Assembly (NCBI GenBank): GCA_964392465.1
Contig: CAYMPC010000003.1
Span: 1-47,690 of the forward strand
DNA: 47,690 bases
From: JAAXVZ01 sp964392465
GTDB taxonomy: Archaea; Nanobdellota; Nanobdellia; Woesearchaeales; GW2011-AR15
Reading direction: 5' to 3'
Shown piece after piece: positions 33,172 through 40,250 of this stretch (position 1 is its first letter; each line of letters starts with the position of its first letter). The notes under the pieces were generated by a model, which saw only the letters and a list, made by a program, of their open reading frames with translations, did not search any database and was not told where the DNA came from. The translations under genes and the position numbers were made by a program.

Positions 33172-34023
33172 ATGGTCTTGGAATATTTAGTTAATCCCTT
33201 AAAGGCAGAAACTCATCCTTCAATTCTGTTAATACATGGGTTTATATATGCCTCATTAGGATTAGTATTAGGTAACTGGATATTTAATGAACATGCTTCT
33301 TTAATCATGGTCTTTCTTACTACTATGGCAGTAATCCCTTTGGTATATAATATTATTAAAACAGAAGAAAAAAAAGATTTATTAGATATAAATGAAAAAA
33401 ACCTATTAAAAGAACATTCAAAGGCCTTATCTGTTTTTATGTATTATTTTTTTGGAGCAACCCTTGCCTTTGCATTTTGGTATTCTGTTTTGCCTGAAAA
33501 AGAAACAGCAAACTTATTTAAAGTCCAAATAGACACTGTCGTTAGCATAAGGTCTAAAGTTACAGGAAACGCGTATGAAAGTTTCAAGGTTTTTTCGTAT
33601 ATACTAGCAAATAACCTTAGGGTTTTAACCTTTTGTGTGCTTTTCTCTTTTTTGTATGGAATTGGTTCTATTTTTATACTTACCTGGAATGCATCTGTAA
33701 TTGGTTTTGCAATCGGAGATACAATAAAAACTGGGTTATATCAAATTAGTCAAACGCTTAATTTTACCTCTTCTCCAAGTTATATTCATGCTATTTCATA
33801 TGGTTTATTGAGATATTCTCTTCATGGGATCCCTGAAATTCTTGCGTATTTTGTTGCTGGTTTAGCTGGTGGAATAATTTCAACTGCTGCTATTAGACAC
33901 GATTTTGGAACAAAGAAATATGTAAATATAATCCTTGATTCTTCTGTATTATTACTTGGAAGCCTGATTATAATAATAATAGCTGCCTGGCTAGAAGTAT
34001 ATGTAACTCCTTTGTTTTTCTAA
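33172..34023 (+). CDS. SpoIIM/DUF95-like integral membrane protein
   Basis: The 283-residue protein has about six hydrophobic segments and the family's characteristic middle: ILANNLRVLTFCVLFSFLYG, GIGSIFILTWNASVIGFAIG, then YSLHGIPEILAYFVAGLAGG. SpoIIM proteins are membrane proteins with roles in sporulating bacteria; the archaeal version's function is unknown. It is monocistronic and convergent with the RPA-like gene (stops one base apart). Confidence 0.85.
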   Translation: MVLEYLVNPLKAETHPSILLIHGFIYASLGLVLGNWIFNEHASLIMVFLTTMAVIPLVYNIIKTEEKKDLLDINEKNLLKEHSKALSVFMYYFFGATLAFAFWYSVLPEKETANLFKVQIDTVVSIRSKVTGNAYESFKVFSYILANNLRVLTFCVLFSFLYGIGSIFILTWNASVIGFAIGDTIKTGLYQISQTLNFTSSPSYIHAISYGLLRYSLHGIPEILAYFVAGLAGGIISTAAIRHDFGTKKYVNIILDSSVLLLGSLIIIIIAAWLEVYVTPLFF

Positions 34024-34647
34024 TTATTCTAAAAGCTTTACTTTCCCAGGAGAGATCTCAAAAACTTCTCCGTCTTCTATTAAAGAATTAATTATTATTT
34101 CGCAATTATCTATTTTAACATGATTAATAATTTCCTGGATGTCTGCTCCGTCTCCTTTATCAAGGATTGCAATAACATTCAATATTTTTTGATATGGTCC
34201 TGTTTCAATTAGTTGTTCTTCTTCTTGCTCAACAGGAAGTTTAATCTTTTCTTTTTTACTTTGTAATTTTATTTCAAGTTTGTGTATTTCAAACCATTTT
34301 TTATCATTTATTTTTTTCACTATCTCTGGCACAATATATTTTGAATTTTCCCATTCTCTTGGTCTGCCTATAACACAAATTAAATCACCAAGTGATATCT
34401 TGTCTACTTTTTCATTGTTATCAAAAAATCTGATTTGAATGTTTCCAGAACCATCATCTAAAAGAAAAGAAAGAGTATTGTCTTCTTCTAAAGAAACAAC
34501 AATGCCCATTATTTCAACTCTGGATATCTCGCCATATTGTGTTAAAATTCCACTAGGTTCCCAACCAGGTCTTTTTATGTATGTTGCTGTTAAAATGTCT
34601 TTAATAAGAATTTTTCTAGCTGTCTTCCTTTTAATAACTTCTGCCAT
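34024..34647 (-). CDS. RPA32-like single-strand DNA-binding protein (OB fold plus winged helix)
   Basis: The 207-residue protein has an OB fold at about 35-120 (ISRVEIMGIVVSLEEDNTL, FLLDDGSGNIQIRFF, DLICVIGRPREW) and a C-terminal winged-helix region at about 150-205. That is the layout of eukaryotic RPA32 and the archaeal RPA-associated COG3390 group. It probably protects single-stranded DNA at forks or during repair. ATG 34647 lies just after the mcm TGA; a TTG two codons upstream overlaps that stop. Co-transcription with mcm supports a replication role. Confidence 0.8.
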   Translation of the reverse strand: MAEVIKRKTARKILIKDILTATYIKRPGWEPSGILTQYGEISRVEIMGIVVSLEEDNTLSFLLDDGSGNIQIRFFDNNEKVDKISLGDLICVIGRPREWENSKYIVPEIVKKINDKKWFEIHKLEIKLQSKKEKIKLPVEQEEEQLIETGPYQKILNVIAILDKGDGADIQEIINHVKIDNCEIIINSLIEDGEVFEISPGKVKLLE

Positions 34648-34649
34648 CT

Positions 34650-36671
34650 TCAAATTTTTGAAATATATCCTTTTTTGGGCTCAAAAATGTCTCCTGATCT
34701 TTGTAGTTTTTCTATTATCTCTAATACCTTATCTTCCTGCATTCCCTTTGCTGTAGCTTCAATAAGTATATCTTCAACAGGTATGGTTTTTCCAACTTTT
34801 GAAGAAATCTCTGTTATTATCTCCTTGACAACACTTATATTGCTCCTTTCTGAAGCAGATACTCCTGAAGTAATTCTGTCAATGTCAAATTTCCCTGTCT
34901 GTGGATCTAAACCTATTTGTGTTAAACAGTAATGAACTAAATCTATTGCCCTTTTTGCATCTTCCCTTGTAACTTTAGTATCTAATCTCACTTTAGCAGA
35001 TGCTTCAGCTAATCTGACTAATGCTTCAAGCTGCCTTGCGGAAATAGGTATGGCTTTTACGCTTGTTTCATCTGCTGATCCTGAGGTTCTCATTTTAACA
35101 TAATATTCTTTTAGCTCTTCAACTGCCACATCTGTTAAAACAGGCGCAATGTTTTGTCTTGCAAACGCAAAATATTTTTTTAATAATTCTGTATCTATTT
35201 CTGAAACAATATCTGTCTTTTCTTTGTGGAGGGATAAAATAAAAGTTGCCATTTGTTCATCTTTCTTTTCATCGGGCAAATCTTTAATTGGAAAAATTAA
35301 ATCAAACCTATTGATCAATGTGCTGGGCAAATCTATTTGCTTTGCTATAACTTCAAATTGATCGAACCTTCCAAATTTAGGGTTGGCTGCTGCTAAAACT
35401 GTTGTTTCTGCCCTCAATGTGGCTTGAATATTTGCTTTGGAAATTGTTACTGTTTGCTGTTCAAGAGCTTCGTGCATTGCACTTCTATCCTCCTTGCTCA
35501 TTTTATCAAGTTCGTCTATACAACATATTCCTCTATTTGTTAATACTAATGCTCCTGCTTCTAATGCGTAACCTCTTATAAAATCATCTTTTACAACAGT
35601 TGCTGTTAATCCTGCTCCTGATGCTCCCTTCCCAGAAACATATCTTCCTTTAGGAACTACTTGAGAAAGCCTTTTCAATAACTGACTTTTTCCTGCTCCT
35701 GGGTCTCCAATAAGGAGTATGTGCATGTCTCCTCTTATTGTGCTTCCTTTTTGTTTTTTCTTTCTTACTCCACCAACTGCCTGCAATATAAGTGCTTCTT
35801 TAATTTTATCATGACCATAAATTGTTGGCGCTAGAGAACTTATCATCATATCATAAATTTTAGGATTGCTTGCTAAATCTCTGATCTTTTTTTCTTCTTC
35901 TGGAGATATTTTCAACTCTAAAAAATCTTCTTCAATGGGCTCAACAAAATTAGCATCAATCATTAAGTCAAATCTTGTTAATTTTCCGCCTTCCTTGGCA
36001 GGTATGGGCACTTCTTTTAATATACCATAGACTATGACTTTGCTGCCTGGGTTTGTTCTTTTTTCTGAGATAGGAGAAACTAAATCGTTTTTCAAAAAAA
36101 TGTCCATTCTTTTTGGTTGTTCCCCTCCCTCAAGATCTTCAGGGGCCTCCTCTAGAACAATCTTTTGCGCATCAACTAATTCCTTGCTCAATAACCTAAA
36201 TTTTCCTTTTCTTCCGCATCCGCATCTTTCTGGCTCTTTAAATTTTGAGTCCAACTGAAGTATAGTTATAACATTACCACAGCTTGGGCATTCAAATCTT
36301 GCTGTTGTAACTTGAGGCCTAACATCTGATTTTTGTCTAACTAGTCCTTTTGTGAATAGAAATTTGTTAATGTGCTTGCTTCTGATATCTTTAATCATTA
36401 TCTCCATGTTTTCAGGGAGATTTTTTATTCTTATCTTGAAATTTTTAATATCTCCTTCAATATCAAACTGTCCTAACGCTATTTCTCCGGCTTTTATCAC
36501 TTCTTCAGGATCCTCTAGAAGTTGGTCTGCTAATTCTGGATTAAAAACCGATAATGTCTTAAAATCAACAACCAAGTACTTTTCTCCTTTTCTTACTTTT
36601 TCTAAGATAAGGGGCAAATAATTTTTTTCCAAATATTCTTGAAATAGCTTAATTATTTCTGTCGGTTCCAT
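34650..36671 (-). CDS. mcm: Replicative DNA helicase MCM
   Basis: The 673-residue protein forms the hexameric 3'-5' replicative helicase. The N-terminal domain has zinc ligands C128, C131, C150 and C152. The AAA+ core has Walker A GDPGAGKSQ at about 321-329, Walker B CIDELDKM, sensor 1 AAANPKFGRFD and the arginine finger in LINRFDLIF. The C-terminal winged helix spans about 600-673. No intein interrupts it. The ATG follows a hairpin and T-run separating it from tbp. Confidence 0.98.
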   Translation of the reverse strand: MEPTEIIKLFQEYLEKNYLPLILEKVRKGEKYLVVDFKTLSVFNPELADQLLEDPEEVIKAGEIALGQFDIEGDIKNFKIRIKNLPENMEIMIKDIRSKHINKFLFTKGLVRQKSDVRPQVTTARFECPSCGNVITILQLDSKFKEPERCGCGRKGKFRLLSKELVDAQKIVLEEAPEDLEGGEQPKRMDIFLKNDLVSPISEKRTNPGSKVIVYGILKEVPIPAKEGGKLTRFDLMIDANFVEPIEEDFLELKISPEEEKKIRDLASNPKIYDMMISSLAPTIYGHDKIKEALILQAVGGVRKKKQKGSTIRGDMHILLIGDPGAGKSQLLKRLSQVVPKGRYVSGKGASGAGLTATVVKDDFIRGYALEAGALVLTNRGICCIDELDKMSKEDRSAMHEALEQQTVTISKANIQATLRAETTVLAAANPKFGRFDQFEVIAKQIDLPSTLINRFDLIFPIKDLPDEKKDEQMATFILSLHKEKTDIVSEIDTELLKKYFAFARQNIAPVLTDVAVEELKEYYVKMRTSGSADETSVKAIPISARQLEALVRLAEASAKVRLDTKVTREDAKRAIDLVHYCLTQIGLDPQTGKFDIDRITSGVSASERSNISVVKEIITEISSKVGKTIPVEDILIEATAKGMQEDKVLEIIEKLQRSGDIFEPKKGYISKI

Positions 36672-36674
36672 TTT

Positions 36675-36701
36675 AAGAAAAACCTAGAGTTAAACTCTAG
36701 G
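36675..36701 (-). terminator. Hairpin plus T-run between tbp and mcm
   Basis: CCTAGAGT (36683-36690) and ACTCTAGG (36694-36701) form a perfect eight-pair stem with a three-base loop. Read on the reverse strand it is followed by TTTTTCTT, ending three bases before the mcm ATG. It looks like an intrinsic terminator or attenuator limiting read-through from tbp into mcm. Confidence 0.6.
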
Positions 36702-36716
36702 AAAGGTTTTAGTATT

Positions 36717-37292
36717 TTATTTATTAACTTTTTTAAGGTTAATAATTAATTTGTCTAGTGCTTGATGAACTTCTTCTTCGCTTTTTGTTCCTGTACATAC
36801 TATTTTTCCGTTGCTAAAAAGCAAGAATGTTGCTTTTGCTTCGTCTAATTTATACACTAATCCCGGAAATTGCTCTGGCTCATACTCAGTATTATCTAGT
36901 TTCATAGCCAAAACATTCAAATTTAAGTCCATTCCTACACTTCCTGATGCAACTATATTCTGAATACTTATTTTTGGTTTGATTGTTATATCTATTCCTA
37001 TTTTTTTCAGGCTTTTGATAATCTTATCAATAGATTGCTCAACCTTTTCCATGCTTCTTGCGCCAGTACAAACAACTTTACCTGAGCTAAATATTAAAGC
37101 AGATGTCTTTGGGTCTCTTATCCTTATAACCAACCCGGGAAATTGCTCTGGATTATATTCTGTATTACTTAAAGTTGCAGCCATCTTTTCAAGAGGGATA
37201 TCATGTTCTAAACTTGTAGAAACAACTATATTTACCACTTGAATATTTTTATCTGTTTTTTCTTCTTTATTTGCTTTTAATTTACCTGCCAT
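36717..37292 (-). CDS. tbp: TATA-box-binding protein
   Basis: The 191-residue TBP is the saddle-shaped general transcription factor. Two direct repeats (about 18-95 and 108-185) each carry NTEYxPEQFPGLV followed by a strand, then SGKVVCTGARS or NGKIVCTGTKS. This is standard for archaea; the N-terminal tail is slightly longer and charged. The upstream region has several TATA-like sites and GGGGGTG five bases before the ATG. Confidence 0.98.
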   Translation of the reverse strand: MAGKLKANKEEKTDKNIQVVNIVVSTSLEHDIPLEKMAATLSNTEYNPEQFPGLVIRIRDPKTSALIFSSGKVVCTGARSMEKVEQSIDKIIKSLKKIGIDITIKPKISIQNIVASGSVGMDLNLNVLAMKLDNTEYEPEQFPGLVYKLDEAKATFLLFSNGKIVCTGTKSEEEVHQALDKLIINLKKVNK

Positions 37293-37297
37293 AAAAA

Positions 37298-37360
37298 CAC
37301 CCCCTTATAAAGCCTTTATAAATAATTTTAAAAAAAGAAAGAAGTTTTATTTATAAATAC
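37298..37360 (-). promoter_or_regulatory. tbp promoter with three TATA-like sites and a Shine-Dalgarno-like site
   Basis: Reverse-strand TATA-like cores lie at about 37349-37360, 37314-37325 and 37305-37312, and GGGGGTG at 37298-37304 is five bases before the start. The distal site would give a leader of about 35 bases that contains the proximal sites, which could let TBP bind its own gene. Confidence 0.4.
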
Positions 37361-37379
37361 GATGTTTTGAAAATTTGCC

Positions 37380-38171
37380 TTATTTTGTAAATCTCCATGC
37401 TTCTTTTATCATATCATATGCTGTATAACCATATCCTTTTTGCTTATACATATAATCTCCTAATCTCCCGTTTGTTTGTGCTGCCTGAACAGCAGAATCA
37501 AATAATTCTTTTGATTGTGCAAGGTAACCTGCACATATGCCTGCCAAAATGTCTCCTGTCCCTCCTACTGTCATAGAATTATTTCCTATTTTATTAACGT
37601 GTCTTCTATGTTTGCTAAAAATAATATCTGTGGGGCCTTTCAAAAGAATGACATTGGTTCCAATATGTTTTTGTAGTGTTTTTATATTCACTTCCATATC
37701 TAGTTCATCAAAAGACTCCTTTTTTATTGTATTATTATATAAAAGTTCTATTTCCTTTTTATGGGGAGTAATAATACTATTAGAAACAATATCTAAGTTT
37801 AATACCTTTATTGCATCCGCATCAATAACAAGTGGTTTTTTTATTTCTCTTATCAATTTAAAAACAAGTTCTTTGTTTATGCCAAGGCCATTACCTATTG
37901 CAACCACATCAAATCCTTCACTCAAAGAAATAATTTCTTTGGCATGTGTCAAATTAAGTTCTTCTCCCAAAAACTTTTTTGTTATAATGTCTGGCGTATA
38001 TGTATTTATGGTCCATGCTACTTTTTCTGGCGCACAAACAGTAACAATATCTACTCCTGTTGCCAATGCTGCCATTGCGACAAATGCCGGCGCACCAACA
38101 TATTCTTTATTGCCCCCTACAATTAAGACTTTTCCGTTTTGTCCTTTATAGTCCTTCCTTTTGAATTTCAT
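37380..38171 (-). CDS. nnrD: ADP-dependent NAD(P)H-hydrate dehydratase
   Basis: The 263-residue ribokinase-fold protein repairs damaged NAD(P)H hydrates. It has KVLIVGGNKEYVGAPAF near 15-31, VVAIGNGLGINKEL, VIDADAIKVLN and the signature NSMTVGGTGDILAGICAGYL near 200. The usual N-terminal epimerase domain (NnrE) is missing, so epimerisation would be separate or spontaneous. It follows the primase gene by 43 bp on the same strand. Confidence 0.93.
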   Translation of the reverse strand: MKFKRKDYKGQNGKVLIVGGNKEYVGAPAFVAMAALATGVDIVTVCAPEKVAWTINTYTPDIITKKFLGEELNLTHAKEIISLSEGFDVVAIGNGLGINKELVFKLIREIKKPLVIDADAIKVLNLDIVSNSIITPHKKEIELLYNNTIKKESFDELDMEVNIKTLQKHIGTNVILLKGPTDIIFSKHRRHVNKIGNNSMTVGGTGDILAGICAGYLAQSKELFDSAVQAAQTNGRLGDYMYKQKGYGYTAYDMIKEAWRFTK

Positions 38172-38214
38172 CTTATTTTCAATTATCTGTTTATTTGTTA
38201 TATAATATTATTGT

Positions 38215-39831
38215 TTATTTTTGTTGTTTCTTTTTTAATTTTTCTCTATATTGCCTTCTGGCTTCTTTCTGCTCATCTGTAAGTTTTGCTCTTTTTTTTA
38301 CTGTCTTGTTTAAAGCAAATGCTTTTCTTTTCGAGTATTGTACTGGGTTTTTTATTTTTTCACAAAGCAAATCTGGAAAACATACTCCAAAGTCTTGATA
38401 GTACTCTCTACAGTTTGGAGGTAATATCTTTTTGTTTTTTTGTCTGTGATATCTTAGTTGTCCTTTTATAATTCCTTCTCTTAGTGTTTCTTTATTTTTT
38501 TTGTTCCATTCTAAAAGGATTAATTCTATATTCTCATAACTCCAATTCAAGCTTGTCAAAAAGTTTGTCAATACAAAAAGAGATCTCTTCCTGCCATCTG
38601 GTATCCCTTCGAGTATTTTTAAGATACAGGGAGGAAAAAGTTCTGGGGGAACAGCATAGTCTAGATTTTCAAATGCTTGCTTTTTTTCCTTGCTTTTGTT
38701 TTCATCGTTTATAATATTCTTATAATGAATGTCTTCTTTTCCAAAATCAAAAGCAGAAATTAAAAGATTTTCTGCCTCTTTTCTTTTTACTTTTGAAACA
38801 TCTAAAAAAATAGGGTTTTCTTTTGTATTTATCTTTTCTGGCCTGGCGGTTTCTTTTTCAAAAGTAAGGATTTTTCCAATAGGTATGGGCAAAGAAACAA
38901 GACCAGACTTTTCATGCATACTATAGGGTGATCTGTACATGTGTCTTGACGATATCAAAACAGTATCTACATTAATAATAGAAAGAGAATCAAAAAACTC
39001 TTTTGGTGGTTCTTTTGCGCCGCATTGTTTACATCCTTTATCAGATGACTCAAATTTTGACATTAATATATTACATTTTGGGCAAATCATTATTTTTGAG
39101 TCTTGATCTTTTCTTATCTGTATATTACAGTTAGGGCAAACAAACTCAATTTTTTTAAAAGAACTGTTTTCGACCTTTTTTTTACACAAGGGACATTTTT
39201 TTACGCTAAGTTCTTGTATTGTCTTTCCTGTTATTTTTGATATGTCTTCTTTTGTTGTCTTATGGACTTTATCAAAAATGATTTCTCCTTCTTCGTTAAC
39301 TTCTATAAAATTATTAGAGATATAATCTAATAAGTAAAGTGCTATTTTTTTTGGTCCTTCTGGAAACCAGTTTTTTACAGGGATATTATTTATAATTTCT
39401 GGAAATGCCTCAAAGGGAACCCCTATATGGAATCCTTTGTTCCCTGAAAATTTACAGCTAATAGATTCTACTCCGTGTTTTTTTAATGCTTTTATAAATA
39501 AATAGGTTGTAAGTTTTGAATAATACCAAAAGGGGCAATCTACATCTAAAACAAGATCCCACCCAATTCTCAAGTTATCTAAATCTTCTTTTCTCATTTC
39601 AGTTGTCAATTCAAGGGGATTGTTCCATCTCTCTTCAGAAAGGTGAAAACTGGTTGCTCCTTTTTTAACAAATTCGAGAAGATCTGTTTCATATACAAGA
39701 ATATCTGGTCTTTTTCCGAATCCGTTTTCTCCAAATTTTACTCCCACTTCCTTATTTTTGCTTGATTCAAGAATTGCCACCTGAACTTCCTTCTTTTTAT
39801 AATAAAGTAATCTTTGGCTTATGTCGAACAT
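38215..39831 (-). CDS. Fused DNA primase: PriS catalytic domain with PriL Fe-S C-terminal domain
   Basis: The 538-residue protein unites both primase subunits. The PriS part has D96-V-D98 (metal-binding acids), SGNKGFHI at 129-136 and a third acid D289, followed by SRHMYRSPYSMHEKSG. Between them are two or more zinc ribbons with cysteines 213, 216, 232, 235, 250, 253, 267 and 270. The C-terminal part resembles the PriL Fe-S domain, with C402, C474, C484 and C490 in the family pattern PPC...NC...GVC...C-x2-I-x-NP. Fused primases are known in Nanoarchaeum and other DPANN. ATG 39831 is used; a TTG five codons upstream is less likely. A 30-residue Lys-rich tail ends the protein. Confidence 0.93.
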   Translation of the reverse strand: MFDISQRLLYYKKKEVQVAILESSKNKEVGVKFGENGFGKRPDILVYETDLLEFVKKGATSFHLSEERWNNPLELTTEMRKEDLDNLRIGWDLVLDVDCPFWYYSKLTTYLFIKALKKHGVESISCKFSGNKGFHIGVPFEAFPEIINNIPVKNWFPEGPKKIALYLLDYISNNFIEVNEEGEIIFDKVHKTTKEDISKITGKTIQELSVKKCPLCKKKVENSSFKKIEFVCPNCNIQIRKDQDSKIMICPKCNILMSKFESSDKGCKQCGAKEPPKEFFDSLSIINVDTVLISSRHMYRSPYSMHEKSGLVSLPIPIGKILTFEKETARPEKINTKENPIFLDVSKVKRKEAENLLISAFDFGKEDIHYKNIINDENKSKEKKQAFENLDYAVPPELFPPCILKILEGIPDGRKRSLFVLTNFLTSLNWSYENIELILLEWNKKNKETLREGIIKGQLRYHRQKNKKILPPNCREYYQDFGVCFPDLLCEKIKNPVQYSKRKAFALNKTVKKRAKLTDEQKEARRQYREKLKKKQQK

Positions 39832-39847
39832 ATCTAAAAAAAACAAG

Positions 39848-39886
39848 AATAAATTTATATTGTTTTATGTTGTAGAGATACAACAT
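39848..39886. promoter_or_regulatory. Shared bidirectional TATA-like box and dyad between primase and Toprim genes
   Basis: AATAAATTTATATT (39848-39861) is nearly symmetrical and lies about 25-28 bp from each divergent ATG, so it could serve both genes. ATGTTGT-N6-ACAACAT (39867-39886) is a perfect seven-base dyad ending in the Toprim ATG, between TATA and start, where a repressor would block that gene. Confidence 0.5.
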
Positions 39887-40250
39887 GAACAAGGAAAAAG
39901 ACAAGGAAAAAGAAAAAGTGTTGTTGCTTGAAGAATTAGAAAAACTTAGATGCAAAGATCTACCTATTATTGTAGAAGGGAAAAAAGATAAAATCTGTTT
40001 GAACAATCTTGGGTTTTCAAAAATATTTGTCCTTAATGGAGCAATATATGCTTTCTCTGAAAATTTTTCAAAAAAACATAAAAAAGCCATTGTGTTGACT
40101 GACTTGGATAAAGAAGGTAAAAAACTATATTCTTCTTTAAAGGAGAACTTAGAAAAAAACCATGTGAAAATAGACAACAATTTTAGAAATTTCCTATTCA
40201 AAAACACAAAAATCAGGCAAATTGAGGGCATTATTTCTTACTTAAATTAA
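39885..40250 (+). CDS. Small archaeal Toprim-domain protein (UPF0292-like)
   Basis: This 121-residue protein is essentially one Toprim domain. The catalytic glutamate is E31 in IIVEGKKDK, and the D-x-D pair is D73/D75 in IVLTDLDKEGK. It resembles small archaeal Toprim proteins related to RNase M5 and DnaG. The divergent promoter shared with the primase hints at a nucleic-acid role. Its end overlaps the convergent lamin-tail protein gene by about 20 bases. Confidence 0.85.
   Translation: MNKEKDKEKEKVLLLEELEKLRCKDLPIIVEGKKDKICLNNLGFSKIFVLNGAIYAFSENFSKKHKKAIVLTDLDKEGKKLYSSLKENLEKNHVKIDNNFRNFLFKNTKIRQIEGIISYLN

Noticed and set aside
34650..36671. Possible intein in mcm
   Set aside because: Length and motif spacing are normal and no splicing-domain motifs are present.
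37537..38151. A 204-codon open frame on the plus strand opposite nnrD
   Set aside because: It is fully antisense to a clear NnrD gene, has no recognisable domain and reflects a stop-poor frame in AT-rich coding DNA.
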